From Nitrospira sp. (GTDB lineage: Bacteria > Nitrospirota > Nitrospiria > Nitrospirales > Nitrospiraceae), in NCBI GenBank assembly GCA_018242685.1, contig JAFEBM010000032.1, positions 1 to 34,729 on the forward strand: DNA of 34,729 nt. The letters run 5' to 3'. Positions 32,834 through 34,729 of this stretch are shown piece by piece. Numbering within the stretch: the stretch's first letter is position 1; each line of letters begins with the position of its first letter. Both the position numbers and the translations under genes were made by a program. The notes beneath the pieces are model-generated. The model did not search any database, was not told the origin of the DNA, and saw nothing but the letters and a program-made list of their open reading frames with translations.

Positions 32834-32849
32834 CTAGGAACTTTCCTAG
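32834..32849. promoter_or_regulatory. Perfect palindrome CTAGGAA-CT-TTCCTAG upstream of small LTWNQV gene
   Basis: Seven-base perfect arms with a two-base centre (CTAGG-N6-CCTAG), 90 bases before the gene at 32940. A TATCAT -10-like box at 32874-32879 and TTCACA at 32850-32855 (spacer 18) follow directly, so a factor on the palindrome would sit just upstream of the -35 box, a typical activator position. The same arrangement precedes the paralogous gene at 15299. Confidence 0.55.
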
Positions 32850-32939
32850 TTCACAAGATCCATCCTACTTCATTATCATTAGATAAACTGGGAGAGAACA
32901 AGTGCTTGTAAGTTTTACCGCCTGTGTACGAGAGGACCG

Positions 32940-33200
32940 ATGCACGTTTCAGCGGTCATAGATCGCGTCTATGGTGCTTTAGAGCAATTTGGTACCACTT
33001 GCTTGATGGAAGAAGTGGTTGGGCTCTGTCCAGACCTGACCTGGAACCAAGTGTACTTAGCCATTGATTACTTGAACAAGACCGGAAAGGTCATGGTGAC
33101 CCTAGACCCAGACAGAACCTACACGGTTCGGGTCTATCCAGGAGTAGGCGAGGCATCTCAGTACTCACACCGACAAGATCACGTGCACAGTATCGCCTAG
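32940..33200 (+). CDS. Small winged-helix-like protein, LTWNQV family (module copy 2)
   Basis: An 86-residue protein starting at the ATG preceded by GAGAGGA. Its first 63 residues align without gaps to the protein at 15299: AVIDRVYGALEQFG helix, CLMEEVVGLCPDLTWNQVYL, AIDYLNKTGKV helix, then the hairpin VMVTLDPDRTYTV. The C-terminal tail differs and is His-rich (SHRQDHVHSIA). It lies 218 bases after the regulator gene, with its own palindrome and promoter-like boxes, so it may be a target of that regulator. Function unknown; DNA-binding or adaptor role inferred from the predicted winged-helix pattern. Confidence 0.75.
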   Translation: MHVSAVIDRVYGALEQFGTTCLMEEVVGLCPDLTWNQVYLAIDYLNKTGKVMVTLDPDRTYTVRVYPGVGEASQYSHRQDHVHSIA

Positions 33201-33398
33201 TCACTTTACAAGCCTACCTTTCAAAGGCCAGTTGGTTCCCAAAGATGCCAGGAGCCGAGTTATTGTCTGACATCAGACCCTGGGATGTCATTCTTTTCAG
33301 CTTTGTCCGGGGAATGGTGTCGATTCGGTCTCATCTTTGGGAGGTGTGCTGTGGTGTTCCACTTCGTTGCGTGACGGGTCCGAACGAAAGGAGTAGCC

Positions 33399-33479
33399 AT
33401 GGATAGTACCTTCTTAATATTTGCGGGTGTGATGTTCGTGATCTTCATCGGCGGCATCATCGTGTACAAGAAGAGCTAA
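33399..33479 (+). CDS. 26-residue single-helix membrane peptide
   Basis: A tiny frame with a strong AAAGGAG ribosome-binding site six bases before the ATG. It encodes MDSTF, a membrane helix (about 5-22: LIFAGVMFVIFIGGIIVY) and the basic end KKS. The hydrophobic helix, the positive-inside tail and the good ribosome-binding site support a real small membrane protein. No family recognised. It lies 198 bases after the small winged-helix-like gene; nothing else is seen in that gap. Confidence 0.6.
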   Translation: MDSTFLIFAGVMFVIFIGGIIVYKKS

Positions 33480-33636
33480 TCATCGCTCCACCCATCTAGC
33501 ACATCTTTATAGGTCTGGCTCGGCAGCTGGTGAGTTACTAAGAGCAATTCTCACGTGTGTGGAGCTAAATGCTATGAGTCTGTCTTCTGCTGATCGATCC
33601 ACGCGCTCCGATCAGAACCTTCGTGCTTCTAATAGG

Positions 33637-33652
33637 GTCTCGTCACCGAGAC
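33637..33652. repeat. Inverted repeat GTCTCG-TCAC-CGAGAC between convergent genes
   Basis: Perfect six-base arms with a four-base loop lie between the convergent 26-aa gene and mlaA-like gene. This position fits a two-way terminator, but no T-run follows on either side. The rest of 33480-33685 shows no gene. Confidence 0.3.
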
Positions 33653-33685
33653 ACAGGCGAATACGGTAACGACGAATCCGATGAA

Positions 33686-34612
33686 CTATTCTTGAATCGC
33701 CTTGGCTCGCTTTTGAAGGTAGGCGTTACGAACGGCCGCATAGAGATCCAGAGTAGATTCTTCAACACCTTGAAACTTCTCCAGATTCAGAGAGCGCTCG
33801 TTTACGACTTCAATCGCACGCGCACCAATCGAGATGGCATAGGTAAGTGCTCGCTCATTGACATTGACCACTGTTGGAATGGCATCGCTGTAGACCCAGA
33901 CTGGTAGGATCAGCCAGTAAATCGGATTGAGAACAATATCTGCGGTATAGCCGGCAAGATCCCGAACCGTGTACGGTCCCAAAAGCGGCACCATGATATA
34001 GGGGCCGGGTTTGATTCCATAGAACCCGAGCGTCTGTCCCATATCTTCTTCCGGTGTCGTGAGATTGAATCGTTGAGCCACATCGAAGAATCCACCCACC
34101 CCGATCGTCGTATTGATAAGAAATCGCCCAACTTCTATACCGGCTCCTTTGAATTTTCCCTGAAAAATATTGTTCAAAAATCGCGGGGTCACACGACTAT
34201 TGTAGAAGACATTGCTGACGCCGACCTGGACCATATTCGGAACGACGAAGTTGTATTCCTTGGCGATCGGTTTCAACACCCACCGATCGAGCTGCCGGTT
34301 GAATTCAAAGAATTTCGCATTAAGCGGTTCCCACGGATCATAATCCTCGATCCCTTTTTCGCCCGGCTTGGCAAATGGATCGAACGGTTCTTCAGAAGAG
34401 ACTTCTTGAGCTGGTATTGCTGAGGGAATGGTCTTTTGAGAGATATCAGCGATAAGAACCGGTGGAGCGCTCTGCTCGATGTTGGGGATGAGCGAGCTGG
34501 TCGAGCCTTTTTGAACGGCGCAACCGGAGAGTACGATCAACGAGACGGCAAGAAGGACCCCATATTCACTTCGCCTGAAGCAGACCGGCCTACACCCAGG
34601 TTTTGTCCTCAT
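33686..34612 (-). CDS. mlaA: MlaA (VacJ) family lipoprotein
   Basis: A 308-residue outer-membrane lipoprotein. The signal ends in the lipobox LSGC (Cys31). After a low-complexity linker (about 35-88), the MlaA domain starts with YDPWEPLNAKFFEFNRQLDRW and contains NNIFQGKFKGAGIEVGRFLINTTIG-type helices and the EEDMGQTLGFYGIKPGPYIMVPLLGP block. MlaA removes misplaced phospholipids from the outer leaflet of the outer membrane, working with the MlaFEDB system, which is not in the window. This supports a double-membraned cell. The start at 34612 has AAGAGG about 12 bases upstream. The gene points away from the window end. Confidence 0.93.
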   Translation of the reverse strand: MRTKPGCRPVCFRRSEYGVLLAVSLIVLSGCAVQKGSTSSLIPNIEQSAPPVLIADISQKTIPSAIPAQEVSSEEPFDPFAKPGEKGIEDYDPWEPLNAKFFEFNRQLDRWVLKPIAKEYNFVVPNMVQVGVSNVFYNSRVTPRFLNNIFQGKFKGAGIEVGRFLINTTIGVGGFFDVAQRFNLTTPEEDMGQTLGFYGIKPGPYIMVPLLGPYTVRDLAGYTADIVLNPIYWLILPVWVYSDAIPTVVNVNERALTYAISIGARAIEVVNERSLNLEKFQGVEESTLDLYAAVRNAYLQKRAKAIQE

Positions 34613-34707
34613 TCTTAAGATAACCTCTTGAGATTAATAAAGCGAACATCGACAATGGGCCACGCACTGTACCAAAAGTCGAGTGACCCGCCAATCATTA
34701 ATTTCTG

Positions 34708-34729
34708 ATCAGTGGTGTCCGGAGATTTT
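34708..34729. repeat. Right copy of 22-bp terminal inverted repeat
   Basis: Exact reverse complement of 2-23. It starts about 95 bases upstream of the mlaA-like gene and runs to the last base of the window, consistent with the sequence continuing into a repeated element. Confidence 0.75.

Noticed and set aside
1..34729. Circular plasmid or phage genome
   Set aside because: The ends are inverted, not direct, repeats, and there are no replication, capsid or packaging genes.

Overview
The window looks like a contig from a Nitrospira-type bacterium (phylum Nitrospirota). This is an inference from gene content and protein style: many small c-type cytochromes, a TsdA-like dihaem cytochrome, GNAT-fused ADP-forming acyl-CoA synthetase, treZ/treY with a GT5 enzyme and a GH57 enzyme, soluble multi-PAS NarL-type kinases and many tiny hypothetical proteins. 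No rRNA, tRNA, CRISPR array or complete insertion sequence was seen. Both window ends carry the same 22-bp sequence in inverted orientation (2-23 and 34708-34729), so the contig probably stops at two copies of one repeat, most likely the ends of an insertion sequence.

Layout. (1) 116-6388, + strand: a redox island with four monohaem cytochromes c (one of them DUF3365-like), a TsdA-like dihaem cytochrome, OsmC-like and DsrE-like proteins, a CBS-pair protein and a hemerythrin, plus a relic of another cytochrome. It ends in a HigA antitoxin whose toxin survives only as a short C-terminal stub. (2) 11745-6586, - strand: a stress and energy cluster of Hsp20, a 50-aa membrane protein, a phosphoribosyltransferase, a double UspA protein and a GNAT/acyl-CoA synthetase fusion. 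(3) 12350-16687, + strand: a PAS histidine kinase and NarL-type regulator followed by small proteins. (4) 17019-25913, + strand: alpha-glucan and trehalose metabolism (treZ, treY, a glycogen-synthase-like gene broken by one in-frame TGA, GH57). (5) 26040-29285: lipoproteins, an SPFH-domain lipoprotein, small genes, a dodecin and decayed fragments. (6) 29650-33479, + strand: a second copy of the kinase/regulator/small-protein module, then a 26-aa membrane peptide. (7) 34612-33686, - strand: an MlaA-type lipoprotein.

The most interesting structure is the duplicated signalling module. Each kinase/regulator pair (12467-15153 and 29693-32721) is followed by a gene for an approximately 80-aa protein with a winged-helix-like pattern and a shared LTWNQV core (15299-15541 and 32940-33200). 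Each of these small genes has upstream a perfect palindrome, CTAGG-N5/6-CCTAG. A near-identical element, CTAGG-N6-CCTAA, lies upstream of the first kinase. A third, shorter LTWNQV protein sits nearby at 16227-16412. This suggests a regulon in which the NarL-type regulators, or the small proteins themselves, act on these palindromes. The two kinases keep their first and last PAS domains and their catalytic core but differ in the middle sensor domains.

The window also holds several gene remnants (cytochrome tail, HigB tail, DUF2459-like fragment, a fragment beside the dodecin gene, glgA with a stop codon), suggesting ongoing gene loss in this accessory-like region.
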